64,000 bases of DNA from Gilliamella sp. B3022 (GTDB lineage: Bacteria > Pseudomonadota > Gammaproteobacteria > Enterobacterales > Orbaceae), in contig NZ_CP071867.1 in assembly GCF_028751545.1 (NCBI RefSeq), positions 2,081,306 through 2,145,305 on the forward strand. The letters run 5' to 3'. The notes beneath the pieces are model-generated. The model was not told where the DNA came from and did not search any database. It was given only the letters and a program-made list of their open reading frames with translations. A program made the translations under genes and the position numbers. The stretch's first letter is position 1. Each line of letters opens with the position of its first letter. Of this stretch, positions 1-8,761 are shown one piece after another.

Positions 1-1
1 A

Positions 2-259
2 CAAGTCAGCCGTTTACTACGTATTCGTTATGGCAATATTAATTTACCAAAAGGATTATCGCGTGGTACATGGATGGAGCTCGGCATTGATTCTGTTAAC
101 TATTTACGTGAGCTTGTCGGCTTACCGGCAGAAGTGAAAAGTTTTACTAAAACTGCTACCTCATCGGACAAAAAAATTGTTAGACCAAAGCGTGTTAAAT
201 TGAATAATTTTTCCAAACCACCACGCCGTGCTACGGCTAAAAAACCTACTCGAAAATAG
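2..259 (+). CDS. rluB: RluB C-terminus (23S rRNA pseudouridine synthase B), partial
   Basis: Open from the window edge, so only the last 85 codons are seen. RluB makes a pseudouridine in helix 93 of 23S rRNA. The segment QVSRLLRIRYGNINLPKGL followed by RGTWMEL and NYLRELVGLP matches the end of the RsuA/RluB-family catalytic domain. The last 40 residues are a basic Lys/Arg-rich tail, as is normal for RluB. The catalytic Asp lies upstream of the window. The internal ATG at 74 is not a real start, because the conserved sequence runs through it. Confidence 0.88.
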   Translation, partial: QVSRLLRIRYGNINLPKGLSRGTWMELGIDSVNYLRELVGLPAEVKSFTKTATSSDKKIVRPKRVKLNNFSKPPRRATAKKPTRK

Positions 260-270
260 TGTTATCTATC

Positions 271-297
271 ACCTCAATACATAATTGGTATTGAGGT
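271..297 (+). terminator. Hairpin after rluB
   Basis: A 10-bp perfect stem (ACCTCAATAC / GTATTGAGGT) with a 7-nt loop starts 12 bases after the rluB stop. No T-run follows, so it may be a 3'-end stabilising hairpin rather than a strong intrinsic terminator. Confidence 0.55.
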
Positions 298-841
298 AGA
301 CACCCAATGAAAATAGCGATTAATGTTAAAAATGTTATTTTTCAATTTTCTATCAATGAGTTGGAAAATAAAGTGATAACAATAAACAAGCAATTGAACC
401 TGATAAGAAGCATCTTGAGGTTCGTAATGGACAATTTAGTCTTTGTTTTCTGAGTGAATTGCATCATTACGCAAATATCTTAAAATCTTAATTCTACCGA
501 TCATTATCTTAAAATATGGCTCATTCAATAATGAAAAATGCACTTTGCTTTGATTTGTTCATAACTGTATAAATTGGATTAAAGCTGCGGAGAATGCAGA
601 ATAAAAGTAATAAATCGTGTAGACAAGTTATGGTGGGATAGTAAGCACTTATTCTATTTTCTTGTATCAGTTTGTAAGCCGCTTCATCCGTTATTGCATA
701 ATTATTTATCGAATCATGATGTTGAGTAGAGTGAAGTTGTTTTTATCTTATTATTGCATCTAGTGTATAAGTGATAACCTGCTTAATGCAGGAATCCAAT
801 GTTTAGAAAAAGGCTTTTTAAAATAAGATGATCATGAGAAA

Positions 842-876
842 AATCTCACCATGGTTTAATTATTGTAGGTGAGATT
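842..876 (-). terminator. Intrinsic terminator of the amidohydrolase gene
   Basis: A 9-bp perfect stem (AATCTCACC / GGTGAGATT) lies just beyond the stop of the minus-strand gene at 899. Read on the minus strand it is followed by a short T-run. Confidence 0.65.
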
Positions 877-898
877 CTTATTTATATCAGCTGGTTTA

Positions 899-1915
899 TT
901 ATTCCAGTCCTAACACCATTCGTCCATTTCTGGTGGCAACATTTACAACATTATCCAGATCGGTATAACGGCAGCCAGTAACAAGCAGTTTTAGTTCTTC
1001 CCACATATTACCTGTTGAAAATGGCAACATATAATCGCTAATATTGTCGGTACCAATAGCAACAGGAATTCCTGCTTCGGCAAGTTCATCAACAGGTGTG
1101 AGAGAGTTACGGGTTGGACCTTGTTCTTCACGGCGAGGACTATCAATCCATGCAAATGGACAAGCAATAACCATCATTTTTGCTTCTTTCATTTTTTGAT
1201 ACAGTTTTTGACGATATTCTAAGCTGTGCGCTGTGATTGAAATACTGTGAATGGCAACAACACGACCATGCATGCCATGTTCTAAGGTTTTATCCGTAAG
1301 CTGTTCGGTTTCGATTTCGTCCGATGAATTAAATTGATCTACGTGGACATGCACCATTTTTCCCATTGATTTGCCTGTTTGCATGAGCACATCAAGATGC
1401 TTTAATCCCATTGCTTTACCATGATCACGTTCATCTCGGCGAGGCAAGCCTCCTATAATATCAACCAAATCGGCACCTTTATCAAACCAATAGCGAGCTT
1501 CTTTATCAATGACACCTTTAAGAGTTTGATTGACCAATTTAATGATAATGTCGTCTTTGTATGTTTCACGAGCTCGAATTGCTCCTCTAATAGCACGCTC
1601 TTCAGCAATTGGGTCAATATCCACAAATGACCCCATAGCTGTCACACCTTGTTCAATCATACGCTCAACGGCCATACTAAAATGACGATAGTAATCCTCT
1701 TCGCTCATTGATGCTTTGACTTTATCTAAGGTATCCCACTTTTCAATTAAGCTCTGTTTTTGATACACATCAAAGCTATCTACCGTTATGGTAAAAGCAC
1801 GATCAGCATGCATATGTGAATTTACCCAACCGCCATTTTGCTTAATTTTGTTCATCAAATATGCTTTTAAACTTTGATCTCGATTGGTTGATAACATTTT
1901 TTTATTATCGGTCAT
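899..1915 (-). CDS. Cytosine-deaminase-like metal-dependent amidohydrolase
   Basis: A 338-residue TIM-barrel amidohydrolase. Visible metal and active-site motifs, in order, are HMHADRAF (about residue 35), HVHVDQF (about 190), HSISITAH (about 223) and GTDN (about 288). This is the layout of the cytosine deaminase (CodA) group, which deaminates or hydrolyses nitrogen-ring substrates; the actual substrate cannot be read from sequence. The protein is shorter than CodA (about 427 residues) and its HMHADRAF motif begins only about 33 residues in, so the N-terminal beta-sandwich seems reduced. The start ATG has GAGG 7 nt upstream. A structured leader with a terminator precedes it. No CodB-type permease is adjacent. 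Confidence 0.75.
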   Translation of the reverse strand: MTDNKKMLSTNRDQSLKAYLMNKIKQNGGWVNSHMHADRAFTITVDSFDVYQKQSLIEKWDTLDKVKASMSEEDYYRHFSMAVERMIEQGVTAMGSFVDIDPIAEERAIRGAIRARETYKDDIIIKLVNQTLKGVIDKEARYWFDKGADLVDIIGGLPRRDERDHGKAMGLKHLDVLMQTGKSMGKMVHVHVDQFNSSDEIETEQLTDKTLEHGMHGRVVAIHSISITAHSLEYRQKLYQKMKEAKMMVIACPFAWIDSPRREEQGPTRNSLTPVDELAEAGIPVAIGTDNISDYMLPFSTGNMWEELKLLVTGCRYTDLDNVVNVATRNGRMVLGLE

Positions 1916-2390
1916 AATGTGCCTCTATAATTCAATTTTTTTTGGGGATGTAAGGAAAATGGTGGATAAAAAAATCCTCCATGAAGGAGGATTAAAAACA
2001 TCAACAACTGTGGATGAAAATATTGTTGATTTAAATTTAACATATCAAGCTAACCTAGTTTGTTTTTTAAAACAGTTAGGATTCTAACCGAATCGAAGTG
2101 AATAGCAAGCCTAAAATTTTAGAAAATATATAAATAAATGAAATGGTTAAAGTATTATTTTTTAGATATTATCATCAGTATTAAAATAATATCAGGTGGG
2201 GTTTTTATAGGTTATCCTATTATAAATATTTAACTTTTTGTTTAATATTAAATTTACTCGTACAAAAAAATAGATTTGTCGTAAAATATCTTTCTCAAAA
2301 AAATAATCAAATAAATAGGGTATTTTTGTTTTTATCTCTCTAAAAATACATTGTGTACCGATTTCATTTTTTAACGATCATGAGGTTAAT
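1916..2390. other. Intergenic region between amidohydrolase and ygiN-like gene
   Basis: Holds the leader at 1964-2090 and, presumably, the promoters of both divergent genes. The stretch 2091-2380 is very AT-rich and I see no gene in it. An open frame at 1884-2087 on the plus strand runs through the terminator hairpin and has no family resemblance. Confidence 0.4.
1964..2090 (-). promoter_or_regulatory. Structured 5' leader with intrinsic terminator (candidate attenuator or sRNA)
   Basis: On the minus strand, upstream of the amidohydrolase, three hairpins occur in order. The first is GTTAG-AATC-CTAAC (2075-2088). The second is an 8-bp stem ATCAACAA/TTGTTGAT (2000-2030). The third is AATCCTCC-loop-GGAGGATT (1973-1993), followed by seven Ts (968-974 past 1,000 on the plus strand as As). 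The last is a textbook intrinsic terminator about 55 nt before the start codon. No minus-strand gene lies upstream for it to terminate, because argS has its own terminator. It does not match a riboswitch class I recognise. Confidence 0.45.
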
Positions 2391-2684
2391 ATGAGCCAAT
2401 TAAATATTGTCGCCACAATAACGGTAAAAGCTGAGTATCATGAAGCTTTTCAACCTATTTTTAAAAAACTTGTCGAAGAAAGCCGAAAAGAAGCGGATTG
2501 CATCCACTATGAACTTAATCAAAGTATTACTGATCCCAATGTTTATGTAGTCATTGAAACATGGGCTTCTCAAGCAGCGATAGATAGACATAATGCCACG
2601 CCTCATTTTGTTGAATTTGCTACATTTGCTAAACGTCATGTAGAGGGTTTAGAAATTTGTGTGGTAAAACCTGTTAATTTATAA
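2391..2684 (+). CDS. Putative quinol monooxygenase, ABM fold (YgiN-like)
   Basis: A 97-residue single-domain protein of the antibiotic biosynthesis monooxygenase (ABM) family. These are dimeric ferredoxin-like proteins that act on quinols or other aromatic or reactive carbonyl substrates without a cofactor. Family marks seen: start IVATITVKAEY, then CIHYELNQS near residue 37, and VVIETWASQAAIDRHNATPHF near 53-73, the usual ABM core. Length fits the family (95-105). GAGG stands 7 nt before the ATG. It is a single-gene unit closed by a terminator. YgiN and LsrG are the closest named relatives; which substrate it uses is open. Confidence 0.75.
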   Translation: MSQLNIVATITVKAEYHEAFQPIFKKLVEESRKEADCIHYELNQSITDPNVYVVIETWASQAAIDRHNATPHFVEFATFAKRHVEGLEICVVKPVNL

Positions 2685-2716
2685 AAAACTTTGAGGTTAA
2701 CTATACGTTTAAATAT

Positions 2717-2752
2717 AAAAAAGCCACCAATATAATTTTACTGGCGGCTTTT
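2717..2752. terminator. Bidirectional terminator between ygiN-like gene and argS
   Basis: Stem AAAAGCCACC / GGCGGCTTTT with a 14-nt loop and one mismatch. A-tract on one side and T-tract on the other let it serve both converging genes. Confidence 0.75.
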
Positions 2753-2807
2753 ATAAAGTTTTTTTGCAAGATAATCTTAACTGTTTACAGCTAATTGCCT
2801 ATTTTAA

Positions 2808-4541
2808 TTACATCTTATCGACGGTTTTAATACCTAACATATCAAGACCCACTTTAAGTGTTTTAGCGGTTAATGAAGCCAACTTTAAGCGGCTTTGTTT
2901 CAAGTCTTCGTTTTCGGCCGTTAAAATAGGGCAGTTTTCATAGAAACTTGAAAATAGCGTGGCAATTTCATAAAGATAAGCACAAAGCACATGCGGAGTG
3001 CCTTCGTTTGCTACAGTGGTGATCGTTTCATCAAATTGGATCAAACGAGTAGCTAAAGCACGTTCTTTATCCGTGTCCAAACGTATGTTGCCGGTTAAAC
3101 TGTCTTCAGAAATATCAGATTTTCTAAAAACTGATAGCACCCGAGTATAAGCATACTGTAAATAAGGCGCAGTATTCCCTTCAAATGACAACATATTATC
3201 CCAATCAAATACATAATCAGTAGTACGGTTTTTAGAAAGATCCGCATATTTAACTGCACCAATGGCAACAGCATCAATGATTTGGGCAAGTTCGGCTTGT
3301 GACAGTTCAGGATTTTTGCTACGAATCAGTGAACTGGCACGCTCACAAGCTTCATCAAGCAAGTCATTTAATTTTACGGTATCGCCAGAACGTGTTTTAA
3401 ATGGTTTACCATCTTTACCAAGCATCATACCAAACATATGGTGCTCTAATTTTAACGATTCAGGAACATATTTAGCCTTATGTACAATCGTCCAAACTTG
3501 TTCTAAATGTTGATGTTGTCGAGAATCAGTATAATAAAGAATGCGATCGGCGTGTAACGTTTCATAACGGTATTTAGCACAAGCGATATCGGTTGTTGCA
3601 TACAGATAGCCACCATCACGTTTTTGGATGATAACGCCCATCGGTTCGCCTTCTTTATTTTTATATTCATCTAAAAATACGACGATCGCGCCTTCACTTT
3701 CAACCGCTAATCCTTTCTGTTTTAGATCCTTAACAATACCCGGTAACATACTGTTATAAATACTTTCACCCATGGTATCTTCAACGGTCAATGTTACGTT
3801 TAATCGTTTATACGTAGCAATGTTTTGTGTCATGGTAATATCAACAAGCTTACGCCACATATCACGACAGTACTCATCCCCACCTTGTAATTTAACCACA
3901 TAGTTACGCGCTTTTTCAGCAAAGACTTCATCTTCATCATAATGTTTTTTCGCTGCGCGATAAAAAGACTCTAAATCCGACAGTTCCATATCATTGGCAT
4001 GTTCATTTTGCATCTTTTCCAGATAAGCGATCAACATACCAAACTGCGTACCCCAGTCCCCGACATGATTAGCTCGAATGACATTATGTCCTAAAAAGGA
4101 TAATACTCGCACACTGGCATCACCAATAATTGTAGAACGCAAATGACCCACATGCATCTCTTTAGCTACGTTTGGTGCTGAATAGTCAACCACAATCGTT
4201 TGTGCTTTAGCAGGCAAAGTAATATTGAGTTTATCACTGTTTAATGCGATTTCGTTCTGCTCGGCAATCCAACTGTTTTTTAGAAAAATATTAATAAAAC
4301 CCGGACCAGCAATTTCAACTTTATCGGCAATATCATCAATATCTAAATGCTGTAAAACTTTCTCTGCCAATGCTCTTGGTGGCATACCTAGTTTTTTGGC
4401 GGTTGCCATAATACCATTAGCTTGATAATCACCAAATTGCACTTTAGCCGATTGCTTAATTAAAGCATCACAGTTGTTGTCGGCTCCAGCCAGTATCATT
4501 GCTTGCGAAACGCGTTGCGTTAATAATTGTTGAATATTCAC
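2808..4541 (-). CDS. argS: Arginyl-tRNA synthetase
   Basis: Class I aminoacyl-tRNA synthetase that charges tRNA-Arg. With a GTG start at 4541 (reading [14 protein letters not shown], aligned with the E. coli N-terminus) the protein is 577 residues, the same length as E. coli ArgS. An upstream TTG/ATG would add 21 hydrophobic residues with no family counterpart. Visible marks: N-terminal domain with [13 protein letters not shown] near residue 33, the HIGH-type signature [20 protein letters not shown] near 122-141, [16 protein letters not shown] in place of a classic KMSKS near 375, and the C-terminal anticodon-binding helices. The GTG has AGG upstream. Stand-alone gene. Confidence 0.96.
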   Translation of the reverse strand: MNIQQLLTQRVSQAMILAGADNNCDALIKQSAKVQFGDYQANGIMATAKKLGMPPRALAEKVLQHLDIDDIADKVEIAGPGFINIFLKNSWIAEQNEIALNSDKLNITLPAKAQTIVVDYSAPNVAKEMHVGHLRSTIIGDASVRVLSFLGHNVIRANHVGDWGTQFGMLIAYLEKMQNEHANDMELSDLESFYRAAKKHYDEDEVFAEKARNYVVKLQGGDEYCRDMWRKLVDITMTQNIATYKRLNVTLTVEDTMGESIYNSMLPGIVKDLKQKGLAVESEGAIVVFLDEYKNKEGEPMGVIIQKRDGGYLYATTDIACAKYRYETLHADRILYYTDSRQHQHLEQVWTIVHKAKYVPESLKLEHHMFGMMLGKDGKPFKTRSGDTVKLNDLLDEACERASSLIRSKNPELSQAELAQIIDAVAIGAVKYADLSKNRTTDYVFDWDNMLSFEGNTAPYLQYAYTRVLSVFRKSDISEDSLTGNIRLDTDKERALATRLIQFDETITTVANEGTPHVLCAYLYEIATLFSSFYENCPILTAENEDLKQSRLKLASLTAKTLKVGLDMLGIKTVDKM

Positions 4542-4983
4542 ACTAAACCTAATTGAGTATAATAAAATGCCCAATATGATACCGACAAAGTGATAAATTG
4601 TCACTGTAGGATTAGTTTTAGGGGCTTTTTTTTAGAAATCTTATGTGTCTTTTTTAAAAACTTATCAAAATGCCCCATCAGTTAACAGCATCATTGATCA
4701 TGTCAACCAGTCAATAACGTTATCTATTAGACAAAAGGAAAATGAAACGGTATAGACACCTAAATATTTTTTACAAAATTGCTGTGGTTGTTTTTAGGAT
4801 AATTCGCTTTAATATTTTTATTAGATTAGGTTTTGAGTTAAAACTAGAGAATGACACTTTATTGAACAGAGTTTTATAAGAAAATCCTTATATTTTGCTG
4901 TAGGTTAATAATATTTTTTTATTATTAAAAATTCGGATAACCCGTTATATTACTTATTTAATAAAATTATAAGAGTACTGAGG
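4542..4983. other. Intergenic region between argS and ABC transporter
   Basis: About 440 AT-rich bases between two divergent genes, presumably carrying both promoters. I found no ORF of substance, no tRNA and no clear operator palindrome. Confidence 0.4.
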
Positions 4984-5769
4984 ATGAACAAATTTATAAA
5001 AATAGTATGTTGTATTGTCTTTTTAAACTTATCTCTATCCAGTCAGGCGGCATTATCAAAATCAGTTAAAATAGGTTCTGATACTTCTTATCCTCCCTTT
5101 GATTACATTGATGAGAATGGGGAAATTACGGGTTTTAATATTGAAATAACCAAAGCATTGTGTGAAAAAGCCAATCTAAAATGTATTTTTCAAACCACAG
5201 ACTTTGATGCATTAATTCCTTCACTGTTATCAAGAAAGATTGATGTGATTTCATCATCATTGATGATGACAGAAAAACGTAAAAAGCAGATTGCATTTTC
5301 AGATGAAATTTTTGCGACTCAATCACGCCTGATAACAAAAAAAGGCACGAATATAATGCCAACAATTGAATCCTTAAAAGGCAAACGAGTCGGCATTGAA
5401 CAAGGCACTTCGCAAGAACATTTTGCTAATGAAGTTTGGCGTCCAAATGGTGTGACCATTGTTCCTTATCAAAATCAGTTACAAGTTTTTTCAGATTTGG
5501 CCGCAGGGCGATTAGATGCGGCGTTGCAAGATGAAGTGACTGGAAGTTATGCATTTTTAAAACAACCACAAGGAAAGGGCTTTATTTTTGCTGGTGACGC
5601 GCTAACGGATAAAAAATATTTTGATGTCGGCGTTGGTTTAGGGTTTCGTAAAAAAGACAATGAACTTCGGGAAGCGTTTAATCACGCACTGGTTAAAATT
5701 TTAGCCGATGGAACTTATCAAAAAATCAATGATAAATACTTTGATTTTGATGTTTATAATAAGAAATAA
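4984..5769 (+). CDS. Periplasmic polar amino-acid binding protein (HisJ/ArgT family)
   Basis: A 261-residue solute-binding protein. A signal peptide of about 22 residues ends in SSQA, giving a periplasmic protein. The mature part starts with VKIGSDTSYPPFDYIDENGEITGFNIEI, the standard start of family 3 binding proteins; IDVISSSLMMTEKRKKQIAFSD and GRLDAALQD (hinge/second lobe) are also typical. HisJ, ArgT and ArtJ bind histidine, lysine/ornithine or arginine. The two permease genes directly downstream are HisQ and HisM types, which favours a basic amino acid. AAGAG lies 8 nt before the ATG. No ATPase gene is present in the operon. Confidence 0.88.
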   Translation: MNKFIKIVCCIVFLNLSLSSQAALSKSVKIGSDTSYPPFDYIDENGEITGFNIEITKALCEKANLKCIFQTTDFDALIPSLLSRKIDVISSSLMMTEKRKKQIAFSDEIFATQSRLITKKGTNIMPTIESLKGKRVGIEQGTSQEHFANEVWRPNGVTIVPYQNQLQVFSDLAAGRLDAALQDEVTGSYAFLKQPQGKGFIFAGDALTDKKYFDVGVGLGFRKKDNELREAFNHALVKILADGTYQKINDKYFDFDVYNKK

Positions 5770-5772
5770 GTG

Positions 5773-6453
5773 ATGCAAGGCTATAGTATACTCATTTTTC
5801 AAGGGGCATTCCTCACACTGGGACTGTCAATTGCTTCACTAGTCGTTGCTATTTTACTTGGTGCGATTTGCGCACTTGGTAAATTGTCACCATTGAAATT
5901 TTTACGATTAATCTGTCAGGCTTATACTTCGGTAATTCGAGGCGTGCCTGATTTGGTGTTAATGATGTTAATCTTTTTTGGTTTGCAATTTGCGGTCAAT
6001 AATATTACTGATTTTTTTAATGCGGATATCATTGAAGTTAATCCTTTTATTGCGGGTACGTTAACGCTTGGTTTTATCTATGGTGCATACTTTACCGAGA
6101 CCTTTCGTGGAGCTTATCAATCAGTAGCAAAAAATACACTTGATGCAGCTGTAGCACTTGGATTGAGTAAGATGCAGGTATTTCGTTATGTGATGTTTCC
6201 TTTAATGATGCGTTTTGCACTTCCTGGTATGGCTAATAACTGGCTTATTATACTGAAGGCGACAGCATTGGTTTCACTGTTAGGGTTGTTTGATTTAGTT
6301 AAAGCGACTAAGACAGTAGGGGAAGCAACTTATCAACCTTTATTTTTGGCATTAATTGCCGCAGCTTTTTATCTACTTTTTACCACGATTTCAATGGTTG
6401 CATTATGTTGGCTCGATAAGCACTACTCCGTAGGACTAACAAAAGCAAAATAA
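5773..6453 (+). CDS. hisQ: ABC transporter permease HisQ
   Basis: Inner-membrane permease of the basic amino-acid importer. About five hydrophobic segments are visible, with the coupling-helix (EAA) region TFRGAYQSVAKNTLDAAVAL and GLSKMQVFRYVMFPLMMR. Sequence through SVIRGVPDLVLMMLIFFGLQ and GFIYGAYFTETFRGAY is close to HisQ. The start at ATG 5773 aligns with E. coli HisQ; a GTG directly before it (5770) abuts the upstream stop. Co-transcribed with the binding protein (3 bases apart) and HisM (19 bases). It needs a HisP-type ATPase, which is not encoded here. Confidence 0.9.
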   Translation: MQGYSILIFQGAFLTLGLSIASLVVAILLGAICALGKLSPLKFLRLICQAYTSVIRGVPDLVLMMLIFFGLQFAVNNITDFFNADIIEVNPFIAGTLTLGFIYGAYFTETFRGAYQSVAKNTLDAAVALGLSKMQVFRYVMFPLMMRFALPGMANNWLIILKATALVSLLGLFDLVKATKTVGEATYQPLFLALIAAAFYLLFTTISMVALCWLDKHYSVGLTKAK

Positions 6454-6472
6454 TAAAAAAGAGCATGAGTGA

Positions 6473-7177
6473 ATGATAGAAATTCTTCAAAATTATTGGC
6501 AAGCTTTGTTATGGACTGATGGCCATAATATCACTGGTCTGGCTATGACGCTTTGGATATTAATATTATCTATTTTGATTGGCGGCATTTTGTCAGTATT
6601 TTTAGCGATAGGGCGTAATAGTCCAAATAAATTTATTAAACTGCCAATTTGGTTATTCACCTATGTTTTTAGAGGCACGCCACTGTATGTACAATTGCTC
6701 GTGATTTATACTGGAATTTATACCTTAAGCATCGTTAAAAATCACCCTTGGCTGAGCGATTTTTTTCAAAGTGGTTTAAATTGTACTATTTTGGCTTTCA
6801 CACTTAATACTTGTGCCTATACAACTGAAGTTTTTGCTGGTGCCATACGCAATGTGCCGGAGGGTGAAATTGAAGCTGCAACAGCTTTAGGTTTTAATCA
6901 TTGGCAATTATATCAATATATTATCTTTCCAAGAGCCTTTCATATTGCTTTACCCGCTTACAGTAACGAAGTAATTTTTATGTTACATTCGACGGCACTC
7001 GCCTTTACAGTAACGGTTCAAGATGTGATGAAAATTGCTCGGGATATTTATGTTGAAACGTATCAACCTTTTCATGCGTTTGGTATTGCAGCAATTATTT
7101 ATCTTTGTGTCAGTTTTGTATTAATTTTTGGTTTTAAAAAATTAGAAAAGCATTGTTTAGCCTATCAGCATCAATAA
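6473..7177 (+). CDS. hisM: ABC transporter permease HisM
   Basis: The second permease, partner of HisQ. A 234-residue membrane protein with TYVFRGTPLYVQLLVIYTG (about residue 63) and the coupling motif VFAGAIRNVPEGEIEAATAL followed by GFNHWQLYQYIIFPRAF. HALPAYSNEVIFMLHSTALAF is characteristic of HisM. It ends the operon, with a strong terminator about 70 bases later. The absence of hisP here implies a shared or distant ATPase. Confidence 0.9.
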   Translation: MIEILQNYWQALLWTDGHNITGLAMTLWILILSILIGGILSVFLAIGRNSPNKFIKLPIWLFTYVFRGTPLYVQLLVIYTGIYTLSIVKNHPWLSDFFQSGLNCTILAFTLNTCAYTTEVFAGAIRNVPEGEIEAATALGFNHWQLYQYIIFPRAFHIALPAYSNEVIFMLHSTALAFTVTVQDVMKIARDIYVETYQPFHAFGIAAIIYLCVSFVLIFGFKKLEKHCLAYQHQ

Positions 7178-7245
7178 CACCATCATTCTAAACAGAAATA
7201 TTTAAAGCTGTCACTTTTTTCAATGGATGAAACATTTATTGAAAC

Positions 7246-7284
7246 AAAAAATCAGGCGCTCATAATTATGATAGCCTGATTTTT
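7246..7284 (+). terminator. Terminator of the hisQM operon
   Basis: Perfect 11-bp stem AAAAATCAGGC / GCCTGATTTTT around a 17-nt loop, with T-tract. Its A-tract side could also stop the convergent minus-strand gene at 7306. Confidence 0.85.
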
Positions 7285-7305
7285 TGAAATTTAGTAAAGA
7301 ATTAT

Positions 7306-7677
7306 TTAATTTGTTGGATAAAAATCATCAGTCTCATCATCTCTACTATGGTCATTTGAGAAAGGTAATGCTCGAGTGCGATCGATCGGCACATAACTGC
7401 CATTTGGGGTTTCTATCTGACATTCGCCCAAATAGATCGAATATTTTGTTTGGGCATGCATACTTACTCCGCGAAAATAACAATGAGTGGCATTGTAAAG
7501 ATCATGTCGGCAAAGGATGGCTATGATTAACCACACTCCAACAATTGATAATAATACCCACTTTAAATGTTTCCATGTAAAAGACCAAAACTTTTTATCA
7601 CGAAAATGGCAGTAAACAAAAATAAGCGAAATGACCGCAAAAAATCCTAAAAATTCATATAACCAAAATAGCCACAT
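7306..7677 (-). CDS. Hypothetical membrane protein
   Basis: A 123-residue protein I do not recognise. Two hydrophobic helices (about residues 3-24 and 38-58) are joined by a short basic aromatic-rich stretch (HFRDKKFWSFTWKHLKW). A polar C-terminal half follows with two cysteines (HCYFRG, LGECQIETPNG) and an acidic tail, probably outside the membrane. AGGAGA stands 7 nt before the ATG, a strong ribosome site supporting this strand over an overlapping plus-strand frame (7284-7526) that begins in the terminator. It lies between the hisQM terminator and lexA. Confidence 0.6.
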   Translation of the reverse strand: MWLFWLYEFLGFFAVISLIFVYCHFRDKKFWSFTWKHLKWVLLSIVGVWLIIAILCRHDLYNATHCYFRGVSMHAQTKYSIYLGECQIETPNGSYVPIDRTRALPFSNDHSRDDETDDFYPTN

Positions 7678-7728
7678 ATTGTTATCTCCTAATTAACAAT
7701 TATTCGCCATTTTATACTAACTTTGTTG

Positions 7729-8355
7729 TTACATCCATGATCCATTACGAATTATACCAACTGCAATTCCTTCAATGGCGAAACTTTGCTGTTCAAGATC
7801 CACTTCGATAGGTGAAAAGTCTTGGTTTTCAGCAATTAATTGAACATGTTTGCCTTTGCGTGATAGTCTTTTAACCGTTACTTCATCATCAATACGTGCG
7901 ACCACAACTTGCCCATTTTTAACGTCTTGAGTTTTATGTACGGCAAGTAGGTCACCATCAATGATTCCTATATCCTTCATTGACATGCCATGAACTCTGA
8001 GCAAAAAATCGGCATTTGGTTTAAAGAGAGAGGGGTCGACTTGGTAGTGACTTTCAATATGTTCTTGAGCTAAAATCGGCGAGCCAGCCGCAACTTCTCC
8101 AATGAGAGGAATTCCTTGAAAATCGTTTTGATCTTCCTGACTTTCCAGTAATAAGCGTATTCCTCGAGATGAGCCAGCAATCATTTCAATTGCCCCTTTT
8201 TTGGCAAGAGCTTTGAGGTGCTCTTCAGCTGCATTTGCAGAGCGAAATCCTAATTTTTGCGCAATTTCAGCTCGAGTAGGTGGCATACCGGTTGTTTGAA
8301 TATTATCTTTGATTAAATCATAAATCTGTCTTTGGCGTTCCGTTAATGGTCTCAT
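7729..8355 (-). CDS. lexA: LexA repressor
   Basis: SOS-response repressor and self-cleaving protease. The N-terminal winged helix carries [20 protein letters not shown] (about residues 23-42). The cleavage site is AAGSP near residue 90. The catalytic Ser is in HGMSMKDIG and the Lys in [13 protein letters not shown]. Two upstream operators show autoregulation. The ATG at 8355 has AGGA 7 nt upstream; a TTG 6 nt earlier adds nothing conserved. The linker before the cleavage site is slightly longer than in E. coli. No dinF follows. Confidence 0.97.
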   Translation of the reverse strand: MRPLTERQRQIYDLIKDNIQTTGMPPTRAEIAQKLGFRSANAAEEHLKALAKKGAIEMIAGSSRGIRLLLESQEDQNDFQGIPLIGEVAAGSPILAQEHIESHYQVDPSLFKPNADFLLRVHGMSMKDIGIIDGDLLAVHKTQDVKNGQVVVARIDDEVTVKRLSRKGKHVQLIAENQDFSPIEVDLEQQSFAIEGIAVGIIRNGSWM

Positions 8356-8364
8356 TATCAATTC

Positions 8365-8380
8365 CTGTGTTTTTATACAG
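8365..8380 (-). promoter_or_regulatory. LexA operator (SOS box 1)
   Basis: On the minus strand CTGTATAAAAACACAG: perfect CTG-N10-CAG ends, located 10 bases before the lexA start codon. Confidence 0.88.
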
Positions 8381-8384
8381 ATGT

Positions 8385-8400
8385 ATGTGATTATATACAG
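8385..8400 (-). promoter_or_regulatory. LexA operator (SOS box 2)
   Basis: On the minus strand CTGTATATAATCACAT: one mismatch (CAT for CAG). It starts 20 bp from box 1, the tandem arrangement also seen at lexA in E. coli. Confidence 0.75.
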
Positions 8401-8761
8401 CTAAAAATATAAAACCAACAATTTTATTAAATTTATTTTGGTTTAATAATTAATAAAAGCAATAGCGGACTATTTCTGCAAAATAGAGACTGTTTTTTAT
8501 CGACTATTGAAAAGATTCAGTGCTAAATGCTTTTATTTATTTAAATCAATTTCTCAATAAAAAATAACACATTTTTAATATTTTTTTAAAATTGTTTGTT
8601 TTGATCAATTAAGATTCTGAATTGAAAACACATCAATTATCCTATCTAAACAAATTTTCTATTTTTCTTTACTTTTTAGATAATTTGGCGTGTGTAATGG
8701 GAATGAGTTATATGATATACTATTTCAAGAATGTTACTTGATTGGATTTGGAATCTATTTC
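8401..8761. other. Intergenic region between lexA and coaE
   Basis: About 360 very AT-rich bases between divergent genes, expected to hold the coaE promoter. A short in-frame extension of coaE from 8690 is open but not conserved. I see nothing else. Confidence 0.4.

Larger units (their letters stand above)
260..898. other. Gene-poor interval, possibly a decayed gene
   Basis: Apart from the two hairpins listed separately, I find no convincing gene in these 639 bases. A 48-codon frame starts at 307, and another frame around 395-490 reads like protein (KKHLEVRNGQFSLCFLSEL) but is closed by stops upstream. This looks like remnant coding sequence; I could not assign a family. Confidence 0.4.

Noticed and set aside
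1884-2087. 67-codon plus-strand frame
   Set aside because: It runs across the amidohydrolase start and the leader terminator, with no family resemblance.
2041-2100. preQ1-I riboswitch
   Set aside because: An A-rich tail and small hairpin are present, but the conserved loop bases are not.
4542-4604. Longer argS start
   Set aside because: Adds 21 hydrophobic residues; GTG at 4541 gives the standard 577-residue protein with a ribosome site.
7284-7526. 80-codon plus-strand frame
   Set aside because: It begins inside the hisQM terminator, has no ribosome site and is antisense to a better-supported membrane protein gene.
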